Source: Rallus limicola (lineage: Eukaryota; Chordata; Aves; Gruiformes; Rallidae). From it: 64,000 bases of DNA. How positions within the stretch are numbered: the stretch's first letter is position 1; each line of letters opens with the position of its first letter. The stretch is from contig JAKCOZ010000002.1 in assembly GCA_022605955.1 (NCBI GenBank), positions 68,428,783 to 68,492,782 of the forward strand. The letters run 5' to 3'. The translations under genes were made by a program, and so were the position numbers. The notes under the pieces were generated by a model that was not told the origin of the DNA, searched no databases, and was given only the letters and a program-made list of their open reading frames with translations. Shown here in pieces: positions 1 through 11,900 of this stretch.

Positions 1-2008
1 ACTTAACCCGATGATCCACTTGCTCCTTCTGGAACAATCTGCTTATCACCGATGTCTTTTATATACAAGGCTTTCAACCCAAATGTCAAAGTTTTGTGAC
101 ACAGCACATTGTTCATGGAAAGACTGTAATGCAGTATCCTGGCTATCAGGCTTCTGGTTACTGAAAACACCCAGGGACATGTTTAAGCTCTCTGATACCC
201 TCAGCAAATGTAGAGGCTCACAAAGGCTTTGGCTTAATCGCAGCGTGCTGCGAAGTGCCACGTTCTTAAGGTAGTCTTGCTGGAGCTGACCTTTCTCTGA
301 CAGAAGTTTCCCACCACCCCATCCTAAGGAAGGTGGTGTCTGAAGAATGTGGCTTTTGCAGGGAATTGGCCTTAAGCTCCCAATGTCTACAAAGCAATTC
401 TGTTACTCAAGTAGTGAACCTGCTGCCCTGATAGCTGAAAGATCCTGAAGGTAGATACTGAGGCATTTTCCATTTCCGTTCACCTGTGTCTTGCTTCCAA
501 CCAAGCATTGTATTTCACTAGCCTGGGCTTGTTTTTGACTTTGCCATTCCATCTTGTCAAATACTATGATTCATTTTGGGTTGGTTTGGCAAACTGTGAC
601 CATTGCTCTCCTTGAGGGATGACACGTGCTCACTGCAGTGCTTGATTGCTCCATAGGCCAGACACATCCCCAGTGTATTTGGGATTGCTGAAAACTCTCA
701 GGGCATGTCTCTGCTAAGCTGGCAGGGCTTGTTTATGTGCTCATAGCAAAGACAATGTGTGTGGAGAAAGTTCTGTGATTGGTGATGAGGCAGCAGCTGT
801 CTGAGCAACACGACAGCGGGAAAAGTGGTGATGAGGTTTTATCAACATACAAGTTGTCTTCTAAGCAGAAAATGAGGCACTAAATATTACTTCTGCTGCT
901 GAAATGTAGCAGAGCAAATGTTGCTCTCTGCTTAGTAGGAGAAGGAACTAAGAAGTGATCATCCAAAGGGGCAACCAACCTCTGATGGGCAAGGTGCTCT
1001 GGAGCATGCAGGGGCACTTGGTACCTCTGTGGTTCTGGCTTGGCTGTTGGGAAGGGGTCACTTTCTTCGGTTTTACTAAGCAAGGGTGTTGTTGTATCCC
1101 TATGCTCCTTGAAAATAAAAGTTTGCATCTTCCAGAGAAATAGTTTTCTCTGGCTATACAGTTACATCCTAATTTTATACTGATACTTACATTGTCAAGA
1201 CACGGCCATCTGTGCCTTCCCATGGTATATATTGCGTGTCTTTGCAGGTATTTCCAGAGCTTTTAAGTTTTAAAAGCAAAAGGAAATGCTGGATCACCTA
1301 GTTTGAGCTGAATTTTGTAGGCTGTTTAACTCCATCCAGTTACCTGTCTAACCATAACGTCTTACCTTTCAGTAATGGACAATGTGCTTTTGTAAGTGCA
1401 TTATGGAGTTGGGAGATTCTTTGACTTCTTAAAAAAACCATGGGGTTTTGCCTGGTAATCTCCTTGTTTTTTATATGATTGTTGCAGACCTTAAATTTGC
1501 AGAGGGACATGAAATTTTAGTGTACAGCTGAGTAATTACTTCTGGGTGCTTTTTACCATCTACATTTATTATCATTTATGAACTATAACATGCCTTGTAA
1601 AGCATCCACTAGAACTGAGGAAGGTGGGAGTGCTGCTAGGTGCAACAGCCTGGAAATGCCTGGAAAATTTATTTGGGAGCTCTTTCAGTGGTGTAAATGA
1701 TAAAGAAAATTATGTGCTCATCATGATTAGTTGAGGAATACCTTTGCAATGTGTGGTTTACACATTCTCCTCATTAGTGCAGTTATGGTTAGTAAGGTAA
1801 GCTAAGTGAGAGGTTATTTCAGGCAGCATTTTGCTGAGGGAAGGTGGCATTAAGGTTATTCCTGCTTGGTACCACTGGAGACCTGAGTTCTCTGATTATT
1901 GATGTGGGGATCAAAAGGAAATGTACTCACCATCAAGCGTGTGCTGCAGCTACGTTTCCAACTAAGGAATGATGAGAACATTAATGGAGACCTTTTCCAT
2001 TCCCACAG
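1..2008 (+). other. SRD5A3: SRD5A3 intron 1 (partial)
   Basis: AT-rich sequence without a recognisable exon. Exon 1 of this gene family is GC-rich with a signal-like N-terminus, and nothing like it is here. Open frames in this stretch look like chance. Confidence 0.7.
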
Positions 2009-2160
2009 GTGGTTTATTCACTTTTATGTGGTTTCTGTGCTCTGGAATGGCATTCTGCTGATCTGGCTTTTTCAAGGTGAGCTCCTCGGAGGGTCACTCC
2101 CATCATGGATTCAGTACATGCATCGTGCTCTTGGCAAAGATTCTCAGCGTGAGGATGCAG
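2009..2160 (+). CDS. SRD5A3: SRD5A3 exon 2
   Basis: The acceptor is a pyrimidine tract ending in CCCACAG at 2008. The exon enters in phase 2 (its first base completes an Arg codon) and encodes [14 protein letters not shown] onward. It leaves in phase 1 at 2160. The next bases are GCAAGT, a GC donor. Confidence 0.9.
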
Positions 2161-5100
2161 GCAAGTATTCCAGCTATTATGATGCCTTATATATTTATAT
2201 AAATAAACATTAGAAAGCTGCATTATCACCCTCTGCTGACATTGTAGTCTTCAAGTGCTACTTTGTCAGCTGCTTTTACACTAGGCTCCAAGCAACTTCC
2301 CTGGAATATCAAGTCATTATTTAAGGTAGAAATCATTCTAACTCATGGATATGATGGCTTTCAGCAGGCCTTTTTAGCAGGAAGGGCCACTGGCACCTTC
2401 TGGAAGTAATCTCGGTGTGGTGTGCAGTCTCTCACTTGCACAGGTGTTTTCCCCAGCACACAGTTAATTTAAAATTAGGGTAAAATTTTGCTGTGGGGAG
2501 AGCAGTGTTGCAGTTAAATTGTTCCTGTCTATCTCAAAGTTGCTATGTTTTATCTGGAAGCAGATAGTGAGCACTTCTCTGCAGCCCTGGTTCTCCTGCT
2601 GCTCTGGCTGCATAGCTGTCGAAGACTTGCAGAATGCCTCTGGACCAGCGTGTTTTCCAGTGGCGTCATTCATATCGTGCAATACTGCTTTGGACTTGCT
2701 TACTACATTGCTGTTGGCTCAACTGTGCTATGTCAGGTGCCTGCTAGCATCAGGAGTGGTAAGTCCCTGCTTAGTTATTACCAAAGATGTGATTTTGCTC
2801 TCGTTTGTTTCCATTGTGGCAAATGGGCTGCTTGTGTGAGAAGTGTGTTAACTGATGAGACATAAAAATACCTACTGGCATACTTCAGAGATATACTTCA
2901 ATGTATATCTCTGTAACCAGCCAGCATTATGCACAAACTCAGACACTGATGCACACTTTTGTGTTAACCATCACTGTTGTTTCCCAAAAGACATCTCACA
3001 TAGGTACTTTACTGATCAGTTTTGCATCGAGATTCGTATGCTTTCTGAGGGGCAGTAATAGGTACCAGTTCTTAAATACCACTACACAACTTTGGTTCTC
3101 AAACTGGAGTTCAGTTTTTGTCATACACTTCCCTGTAAGATAGGCCTGCAAGGCTGCCTTGGCCACCACTTTTGTTTTCCACTGAGAACTTGTGGCTGCT
3201 CTGCCTTCAATCAGTCATAGAATCGTTTAGCTTGGAAAAGACCTTTAAGATCATCAAGTTCAACCATTAACCTAGCACTGACAAGTCCACCACTAAATTA
3301 TGTCCCTAAGCACCACATCTACACATCTTCTAAATACCTCCAGGGGTGACTCAACTACTACCCTGGGCAGCCTGTTCCAGTGCTTGGCAAACCTTTCACT
3401 GAATAATTTTTCACTAATATCTAATCTGAACCTTCCCAGCACAATTTGATGCCATTTCCCCTTATCCCATTGCTTGTTACTTGGGAGAAATGACCAACAC
3501 CCACCTGACTACAAACTTCTTTCAGGTAGTTGTATAGAGTGAGACTCCTTTGCTCCAGGCTAAACATCCCAGTTCCCTAAGCTGCTTCTAATAAGACTCC
3601 AGATCCTTCACCTGTCATTGCCCTTCTCTGGACATGCTCCAGCTCCTCAGTGTCCTTCTTGTAGTGAGAGACCCAAAACTGAACACAGTACTCATGGTAT
3701 GGCCTCACCAGTAGTGAGTACAGGAGGACCATCACTTCTGTAATTCTGCTGGCCACACTATTCCTGACACAAGCCAGGATGCTGTTGGCCGTCTTGGCCT
3801 TCTGGAAACACTGATGGATCATGTTCAGATGGCTGTTGACCAACAGTCCCAGATCCTTTTCCTCCAGGCAGCTTTCCATCCACTCTTCCCCAAGCCTGTG
3901 GCGTTGCCTGGGGTGGTTGTGACCCAAGAGCAGGACCCAGCACTGAGCCTTGTTGAACCTCATACACTTGGCCTCTGCCCATCGATCCAGCCTGTCCAGA
4001 TCCCTCTGTAGGGCCTTCATACCCTCATGCAGATCAAGACTCCCACCCAGCTTGGTGTTGTCTGCAAACTGACTGAGGGTGCATTTCATCCCCTTGTCCA
4101 GGTCATTGATAAAGATACTAAAGAGAACTGGCCCCAGCACTGAGCCCTGGGGAACACCACTTGTGACTAGACACCAACTGGATTTAACTCCATGCACCAC
4201 AACTCCTGGGGCCCAGCTAGCCAGCTAGATTTTTAACCAGCAAGGAGTATGCCCGTCCAAGCCAAGGAACAATGTCAAAGGTATAACTAAAGTCCAGTTA
4301 GACACCATCCAGTAGGTCTCCTTTCCCTCGGTACTGTAATGTCTCTGTTAATACAGCAGAAATGTGAATTATGTAACTTGTTTGTGCCAACACATTCCAC
4401 TGAGTCTCACAACTGAGCTGCTATTCCCCTGCACAGATGAACCATACGCTGGTTGTAGCACTTCTGTGACTCATTTTCTAAGGTGTTATTACCAAATAAG
4501 CAACTTCAGAAGTTTTTAAGCACTTCCAAGCACATCAGCTCTAGTTTAATCCAGAGATTTTTGGGTTTTTTTAAAGAACTGTCAATCTCCTGTAAGTAGA
4601 TAAAGCCTTTCTTCTTTTTTTCTGGATTGTCTTCTACTTTTCACATCTTGTAGATTCTTAAAGATGGTGTATTGACTTGTATGTTGGAAGTCATCCTTAA
4701 TACAGTTACCATTTTTTGAGGGTCTAAATGGTTCACACTCTGTGTGGGTGTATGTGTCTCACGGTGAACAAGACAACTGTGTACTTATATGTTGACCTGA
4801 GCTGTGACATTCTCTTTAATTACACACAGTGTTGAATATTGAGGTCTAGACTATCAATTATGGATCAGTTATGCATTGACTGTACCTTAGGGAGGTGGTT
4901 GAGTCACCATCCCTGGATGTGTTTAAAAGATGGGTAGATGAGGTACTTAGAGATATGGTTTAGCATAGGATAGGAACGGTTGGACTCGATGATCTTAAAG
5001 GTCTTTTCCAACCTTGTGATTCTGTGATTCAAGCTACTGCATTAAAACCCAGGTATTTTTAGGATGGAGCAGTCAAGGGAAATGAACTACCAGCCAAAAA

Positions 5101-6168
5101 GCTTAAATGATGTAAGATTTGAAGCCATCTTTCAAGGGATTAGAGGCTCGCTACTAGAAATCTTTAAGACAGTAACATTAAAAATAATCTATACACTGTT
5201 TTGGGATGATGCTTGGGAAGGTATTTCCTGGCTGTGTTTTAACAAAATATCTTTCATTCAGGGAAAGAGCTTTCTGTGCACATCTGCTGGTATCACATTG
5301 TTGGAGTTATGATGTACATTTGGGCCTCTCTTCACCAACACAGATGTCTTGTGATTCTAGCTAATCTTAGAAAAAGTAAATCAGGTAAGATGTTTCCTTT
5401 CTGCTGACTGTTTACTTGAGTAATTTGTTCCTGGTTGTTTAAATAGGCTTCTGTATTTTCTGAGATCTTAACAGGAGTATTTTCCAGTTCCTGTAGTGTG
5501 GTGTCCTCTGTAAAACTTCCAGTAGATTAAATGAGGCTGTTTGGAAAGGAGATGGGATGGCTGAATAGTCAGGGCATGTGTCTGTGCCTGTATACATCCC
5601 TTTATAGAACTTAAAACGAAGGTCTAGTTTCTAGTATCCTAAAGGCAGCACATGCTAATGCTCAGGACTTGTGCCACTCCTCCAGGTCCTCACTTCTGTC
5701 TCTGTGTGAGCTAAAAATAGGTTTCCTTACCCTATTTGCACAAACAGCCAGAGGTGGCATCTTGTTTCATTAAGAAGTGTGAAGCTGCCAGATCAGATGG
5801 AGGGGGATGACGATGGTGATAATTTTAATGAGCCTGTTGATCTGTAATTGTGAGCAGAAGAGAAAAGTTAGCTTAATGCACAACTGACCTCTTTGTGTTT
5901 GCTTGCAGGAAAGGTGGTAAGTCTGAGCCACAGTGTACCTTTTGGAGACTGGTTCGAGAGAGTTTCTTGCCCGCATTACTTTGCAGAACTCCTCATATAT
6001 GTATCTATGGCCATCACGCTTGGATTTCACAACGTGACGTGGTGGTGTGTAGTGACATATGTTCTTTTTAACCAGGCAGTGGCTGCTGTTTTGTGCCATG
6101 AGTTCTATAAGACAACCTTTAGCTCTTACCCAAAGCACAGAAAAGCATTTATACCGTTTGTTTTTTAG
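2009..6168 (+). CDS. SRD5A3: SRD5A3, polyprenol reductase / steroid 5-alpha-reductase 3, partial (exons 2-5)
   Basis: An ER membrane enzyme of the steroid 5-alpha-reductase family. The family member reduces polyprenol to dolichol with NADPH, supplying dolichol phosphate for N-glycosylation, and can reduce 3-oxo-delta4 steroids. Four exons are seen: 2009-2160, 2564-2758, 5262-5384 and 5909-6168. They total 730 nt (about 243 codons) and correspond to human residues from about 75 to the end at 318. Exon 1 (about 75 residues) is upstream of the window. Diagnostic pieces are [36 protein letters not shown] and the C-terminal SYPKHRKAF. The histidine in CHEFYK matches human His296, and the tyrosines of GLAYY match the region of Tyr169; both positions are linked to human glycosylation disease as I recall. 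All junctions are phase 1 except the first, which is phase 2. The first intron seen uses a GC donor. Identity is very likely. Confidence 0.95.
2564..2758 (+). CDS. SRD5A3: SRD5A3 exon 3
   Basis: The acceptor CAG ends at 2563 and the donor GTAAGT starts at 2759. Phase is 1 in and 1 out. It encodes a membrane-rich stretch with [17 protein letters not shown] and QYCFGLAYY, matching the human protein closely. The residues before the donor (VPASIRS) run about four shorter than the human loop. Confidence 0.92.
3214..4330 (-). mobile_element. CR1 LINE, 3' part with reverse transcriptase remnant
   Basis: About 1.1 kb of a CR1 retrotransposon in reverse orientation inside SRD5A3 intron 3. The low-coordinate end begins with the CR1 3' tail (CATAGAATC read on plus). 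A 207-codon open frame at 3577-4200 on the minus strand carries the end of the reverse transcriptase: [21 protein letters not shown] and FADNTKLGG. The usual catalytic FADD appears as FADN, so this copy is probably dead. The copy is 5'-truncated, as is normal for CR1. Confidence 0.9.
4887..5032 (+). mobile_element. CR1 LINE 3'-end fragment
   Basis: A short plus-strand fragment carrying the CR1 3' end: GGTTGAGTCACCATCCCTGG, GTTGGACTCGATGATCTTAA, and a tail with repeated ATTCTGTG-like octamers. It lies about 230 bp upstream of SRD5A3 exon 4. Confidence 0.88.
5262..5384 (+). CDS. SRD5A3: SRD5A3 exon 4
   Basis: The acceptor TTCATTCAG ends at 5261 and the donor GTAAGA starts at 5385. Phase is 1 in and 1 out. 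The translation includes [18 protein letters not shown] and [10 protein letters not shown], matching the human WFHILGMMMFIWSSAHQY region. It is too short to appear as a clear open frame alone. Confidence 0.9.
5909..6168 (+). CDS. SRD5A3: SRD5A3 exon 5 (terminal coding exon)
   Basis: The acceptor TTGCTTGCAG ends at 5908. Phase 1 in; the TAG stop is at 6166-6168. It encodes the conserved family C-terminus: [21 protein letters not shown], a membrane span with [14 protein letters not shown], and a final [14 protein letters not shown]. Confidence 0.95.
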
Positions 6169-8200
6169 AATATTTCTTCTAAGATACCTTTAGTGCAAAC
6201 TGGGAAGTATTCTTTCTATAAGGGAATAAGAGATTTGTGGTTTATTTAAGCCAAGGTGAAATCACACGTTTTCTCTAATTCTAGCTTAAAAGCTCATAAT
6301 CATAATGCCTTGTACTCGGTATTGGTGAGGCTGCACCTCAAATACTGTGTTCAGTTTTGGGCCCCTCACTAAAAGAAAGACATCGAGGTCCTGGAGCATG
6401 TCCAGAGAAGGGCAACCAGGCTGGCGAAGGGACTGGAGGGCAAACCTTATGAGGAGCAGCTGAGGGAGCTGGGGTTGTTTAGCCTGGGGAAGGGGAGGCT
6501 GAGGGGAGACCTTATCACCACCTACAACTACCTGAAAGGAGGTTGTAGAGAGGTGGGTGTTTGTCTTTTCACCCAAGCGACAGGTGTTTGGATGAGGAGG
6601 AATGGCCTCAAGCTGCACCAGGGCAGGTTCAGATTAGACATTAGGAAAAAGTTCTTCACCAGAAGGCTACCTAGGAAGGGGGTTGAGTCACTGACCCTGG
6701 ATGTATTTAAAATACAGGTAGGTCAGATGCTCAGGGATATGGTTTAGGAGAGAACTGGTATGGTTGGACTCGATGATCTCAAAGGTCTTTTCCAACCTAG
6801 TGATGCTGTGATAATCTCATCCATGTTACCAATTTACATAAAGTTTTTGCATACCATACAGGCTAAAAAAAGGGTTACTGAAGACCTTATTTCAAACTGA
6901 AGGGATGCTAATTGGCTCTTTCCTGTTTTATAATTACATCTGATGCATAAAGCACTTGCTGTTGTGCAACAAGCCCGAATACATATATGTGAAAGTCCTC
7001 AGTGAAAGGAGGGTGCAGGAAATCATTTGAGCTACTACATTTTTCTAGAATTTAAGCACATTTTTGCCTAGTCTCTTTTCTTTGAGTCACTTCAGAAGGA
7101 GGCAAATTGTGTACTGTCTCTCTGTGCTTCCCTGTTGATAATTAAAACCAGCCACTGCTTTATAAATGCAAGCACAGAAACTGGTGGAGAAAGCTGCGGT
7201 GGAGGAATGACTCATGCTCAGCAGTGGAGATAAACAGCCCCTTTCTCTGCATTATCTCTTCTGCACCAAAGTGTGTTCACTCACTGATGAAAACTCCTTA
7301 TTTATTCCTAAACTGGGAAGATCGTGAAAGGTTCTCTGTCTAGAGAGACAGTAGAAGAGAATTTCCAGAAAATTAATGTTCTTGGTTATTCTGTGATCCT
7401 TAGAGCGGGTTATTGGGATCCCTTGTGCGTTAGAGGGGGCAGTTTTGCTGGATGACTGTAACCACAACTACAATGGCTTTTAAACAGCCTGTGAGAGCTG
7501 ATGTAATGAACTGCCAAGGCAGGGAACACATGGAAACCAGTATCTGACAAGTGCTGCTAAGAAATTCTTTACTGGGGAGGTGACATCACTCAGCTCAGGG
7601 TGTTTTGCACTTAGCCATTGAATATTTTGGACCTTTCCATGATGCTGGAATGAATGAGCAGCTTGCATGCCGTAGCACATGGATGCCAGTGTTACAGCAT
7701 GTTTGCTACTTACATACATTGTTTTGTATGTGAGAAGTTTCATACACTGAAGTGTATCTTAGGAACTTTCTAATTAAAACACCTATTTTTATCTTGTGTA
7801 ATTTTTCAAGACTGAGACGTGAATTTGCAGAACTTGGGCAGTTCCTCGGCGTGAACCCTTGTCCCTCTCTTGGCTCTCCATGGACACTGGCATCGCCCTG
7901 GGTCCCCGTGCAGCACCAACTACCCCGCCTCGGGACTGCATCCTTCCCTGGGAGTTTGGGGTTTATTTAGGGATCCCGGGGAGGCTCCTTGAACCTGCCT
8001 CCCAGCAGCTCCTTGTTCCACGGGCGTTCCTGCTCCTCCTCGCTGGTTAAGTGCTTCCTGGGGAGCACAGACCTAGCCCTGCCCCGGGGACAGCACGGGC
8101 CGCACGCCCCTCCTGCGGTCACGCACACCCACAGCGCTGCTGCGTGCCTGGAATGTCAGGGACCTGGATGCGCCCGCGCTATTGCCATGCACGGCGCCCT
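6169..8200 (+). other. SRD5A3 3' UTR and SRD5A3-TMEM165 intergenic gap
   Basis: No coding segment was seen between the SRD5A3 stop and the CpG island of TMEM165. A plus-strand CR1 copy fills about 6300-6812. No single convincing polyadenylation signal stands out, so the 3' UTR end is not placed. The GC and CpG content rises from about 7850 toward the TMEM165 promoter. Confidence 0.6.
6298..6812 (+). mobile_element. CR1 LINE 3'-end copy downstream of SRD5A3 stop
   Basis: About 515 bp of CR1 in plus orientation: CATGTCCAGAGAAGGGCAAC, then GAGGGGAGACCTTATCACC and the terminal GTTGGACTCGATGATCTC. It starts 130 bp after the SRD5A3 stop codon, so it is probably transcribed in the 3' UTR. Confidence 0.92.
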
Positions 8201-8960
8201 CTGACGCAGCCAGGTCGCTTTCGGCCCCCGGCGCCCTTTCCCTGCCCTTAGGCAGCTCCGAACGGAGGAGGGATGCGCTTCGACTCGCCCGCCCCGCCGG
8301 GAACGCCGCGCAGCCGCCCTGCCCGTCCCCTCTCGACGGCGGAAATCGGAGAAGGGGTTAGAAACCTGCGCCTGGGGCTCATCCCGGGCGCCAAGGAGCC
8401 GCTTCGGCCGCAGCGAGACTCGTAAGGCTCCGCTCCGCGGGTCCCCCGCCCGTTCCGGCGGAGCGGAGGGCGGGGCGTCCTTCGTCATCGGCGGTCGCAG
8501 CCAATCGGCGTGAGGTGCCCCCCTCCCGCAGCCCGGGCCGGGCCGTTGCAGGAAGCGGCTGGGGGACGGTTGCGGGGCCGCGCGGCTGAGGCGCCGCTGG
8601 CTGGGCGGTGACGCGGCGCCTTTAAGAGGGGCCTCGCCACCGTGGTCGGCCGCCATGGGCTTGCCGCCGTCCCCGCCGCTGCTCCCGCGGGCCGCCGTGC
8701 TGCTTTTGACAGCGTCGCTGCTGCTGACGGTCCCGGTGGGGCTGCGAGCCGCTCCGGAGGAAGAGCCCGCCAGGAAGAAGGAGCCGCCGCCACCGCCGGC
8801 GGCGCAGGGAGCCGAACCGCGGGCTGAGGTGAGGCGGGGCTGGGCCGCGCCGGTAGCCAGCCCCCTCCTCCCCCCTGCCTGAGCCGGGAGGCGGGAGCGG
8901 CCCGGTCGCCCCCCGTGGCCGCTCCCAGCTGGCGGGCCGGGCCTGCGGGGCTCCGCGCCG
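8200..8960 (+). promoter_or_regulatory. TMEM165: CpG-island promoter of TMEM165
   Basis: A dense run of CpG and GC-rich sequence around the first TMEM165 exon. It holds a GC box (GGGCGGGG, 8468-8475) and a CCAAT box (8501-8505) about 150 bp before the start codon. No TATA box was seen. The limits are judged by eye and the transcription start is not resolved. Confidence 0.8.
8655..8828 (+). CDS. TMEM165: TMEM165 exon 1
   Basis: Encodes 58 residues: a signal-like hydrophobic segment rich in Leu, then a low-complexity Glu/Pro stretch including a run of five prolines. Ends in phase 0 at GAG before the donor GTGAGG (8829). Minus-strand open frames across it are CpG-island shadows. Confidence 0.93.
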
Positions 8961-11900
8961 CTCGGAGGCTGTCGGACCCCTAAATTCTCCCCGCTAGCCA
9001 GGGCCGCGGGCCGGGCAGCTCAGCCCCTTTCCGCTGGAAGAGGAGGACTGAGGAGGAAGAGCGGGCTGATGCTTTTTCACACCGGCTAGCCGCAGTGTCC
9101 CGCGTGCCTGCATGCCGGGGGGCGAGCCGACCTCCCCCGGTGTCCCTCGCAGAAGGAGGTGAAGGCAGGCTTTGCTGCGACTCAAAACCTGCCGGATCTT
9201 CCTCAGTATTTAAGAATTTTTTTTGTTTGCTTGTTTTGTGTTAGAAGTTTTTAAATTGCTTCCTTGGTTAAGGGGCTCTAGTGCCAGGTGATCGCGTGCA
9301 GGGATGATAGGAGTGCCAACATATGGCTGGATGTAGCGTGCAGAGCATGCCAAGTTTCAGGCACCCAGCTCCCAAAGCTTACAGCCCTGCTGAAGGTGAA
9401 GGAGCTCTGGGAAGTCACCATGACATCGTATAGAGTGTGGAAACTTTTAAATTTCAAAGCCAAACTTTAAACTTTTAAGCATCAAAGCCAAAAACTTAGA
9501 GCGCTGCTGAAAGTGGAATGCTGGGAAGTTGCCGTGTTAAAACACGTTGCAGTCTGTCTCTGCTGGTAGATCTGCTGAAACAAGCTTGCTTAGCCTTCTC
9601 TGGTCAGCCATGTGAACGTCGACTTCCTTGGTTTGGCTCTGGCTTACGACCATAGATACCTTAATCTCTGCCAAAGACTTGGTGAGTGAGACCTGGAGCG
9701 TGCTGGTTCAGTTTGACTGCTAGAAAGTCTCAAAGCTAGTTTTCAATAAACAGGCACGTACCAAAAAAGCTGGTGATAACCCATGCAAAATGGTGATGTG
9801 TCTGAGATAGATCCTGGAAGGGAAGAAAGTGATTCCGACTGTTTCAGAAAGGACTTTGTATTTCTCCTAAGCTGCCCTGGTTGCCCCGTTTTAGTTTGTA
9901 GAGTGTAATTCCTAATATTAATGTCAGAAAATTGCTTGTTTGGTCAAGGTCATAAAGTAAATATCCTGGGATTGTAAAGACATCAATATTAGAAATGAGA
10001 TAAAGCAGCTTTCCCCATGTTTTGTTGCAATCGTGTTCTCATGTTCAGGTAGCAGCATGCACTGTGAAGTACTGCGTTAATAGTCTGTGCACGATCTGAT
10101 CTTCTTGCTAAGTGCCTGAGTAGTAATTTGAGGCAGGTGGCAGGCAGTAACTAGTTAATAATCATTAATGCTGCGTGAGAGGTGTATACTTAAAATGTCA
10201 CGCTGTGCTGTATGATATGACAGGAGAAATGGAAGGCTCAGTACTTCTGTGAGCTAACTATTCAAGCCTAACTAACTGGTGTAATTTTTTGTTGCTTTTT
10301 TTTTTTCTCCTCCCCCTTACAGAAGGGGTCCTCACAGGTTGCTCCAGTTCACATTGTCAATGAGGAATCAGCTGACAAGACTAATTTGGGCTTCATTCAT
10401 GCATTTGTGGCTGCTATATCGGTTATCATCGTATCGGAACTGGGGGATAAGACCTTCTTCATTGCAGCCATCATGGCAATGCGGTACAACCGTTTGACTG
10501 TACTGGCTGGTGCTATGCTTGCCTTGGGACTGATGACATGCTTATCAGGTTAGCACTCCTTTCTTTTTGTTTTGCCTTTTAAAATGTGCTGGGTATGTAT
10601 TTATCAATAAATTTTAATTGAAATGAAAATGAAAGTAGTAGGTATATGCAGTTTTCAGTTTTGAGGAGAATGTGAAGGTTTTCCTGGGGACCTTGGCTCT
10701 CGCTGAATATTTGGGCTCTTACCTGTAATGAGGTGCTTGCATTCCCTAGACCTCAGTATGAGTTTAAGGAAGAAGAATGGGATTGGGTGCCAAAGTGCTG
10801 TCTTTGACGCTTGAGCCACTAGTTCCCTTTTTATTTTTAGCTCCTGCTAAATTACTGTGCCTGAAGGGAATGTGGGAATGAGTTCTCATTTTTCCTCCTA
10901 AGGCAAAAGATTCTTAGTATGATGATAAATGGGCCTCACCTGATTCGTGTCCCAGTACACATAGCTGTTTGGATTTATGCTGGGAGCTTTTTAAGTGGAA
11001 GAGGGTGTCCTGCTGTGATCCTCTGGGATGGGTGGTGCTGAGAGAGCCAGGAGCTGGCAAGGGGAAGTGATATGTCAAGTGGCACTTGAGGAACCTGTAG
11101 CTATGTGTGCTTACTGAAAAATGGAGCAGCCTTCAGGTACACCAGATGCAGCATAAATTTTCTTGTGTGGATGCTTATTTCTAACCGTGTCCACTTCAGA
11201 AATAATTGCAGTGGTGTTCATGGGCTGATACACATTGGAGACAGATGATAACTGGCTTCAGGCTTCTTGGCGAGTGTTTCTGTGAAGAGTTTTTGAATGT
11301 GTAACTATTGCTATATGTATTGCTGCAATTATCTCTATTTTGGAGCAGTTTCCATTTGCACTGTGTGTGATGATAGCATTGTATGAGTCTTTTCTATTAC
11401 TCACTCAATATAACCATCTTTGCTTCTTCCACTTGTGCACTTCTTGCTTCATTTAGTGTCACTTAGTACCATGGGTGATGTGCTGTTCTGGAAGTCTTGC
11501 AATCTCACTTCTCCTGGCTGTTACGGCTCCCCATTTTCTGTACTAACTCTTTTCTCAGATCTTTCTTGATGCTGTTTCATAAAAGCTTTCTTTTTCTGCT
11601 TTATCCCCTAGTTTAGAGGTTCCCAACTATTTCTTTTCAGAAAAACGTTTTATTTATTTATTTTCCCCCCCTTTCTCCACTGACCTTGATTTACACATCT
11701 TGTGTTTGGAAATTCCTGGGGGTTTTGCTTGCCTTAATTTCATGAAAATGTTCCCGTTTAACCTCACTGGCTCCAAGTAATTACTGCCTGGGGTGGGTTT
11801 TTTCAAGCTGTGCTTGGAGATGGGTCTACCTGTATGACAAAATAAAGTGCTTTACTCTGAATATTTCAATGCTTGCATAAGCAAGTAATGCTGAAGAAAA

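Larger units (their letters stand above)
2759..5261 (+). other. SRD5A3: SRD5A3 intron 3
   Basis: About 2.5 kb, of which half is CR1: a minus-strand copy at 3214-4330 and a plus-strand fragment at 4887-5032. Two CR1 pieces in opposite orientation lie in one intron. Confidence 0.75.

Noticed and set aside
623..628. CACGTG E-box in SRD5A3 intron 1 (and another at 12183-12188 in TMEM165 intron 2)
   Set aside because: Tempting beside CLOCK, but single six-base motifs are expected by chance in 64 kb and neither lies in a promoter.
8156..8793. Minus-strand open frames of 166 and 102 codons over the TMEM165 first exon
   Set aside because: GC-rich CpG-island sequence lacks stop codons by composition; the Ala/Arg/Pro-rich translations are shadows.
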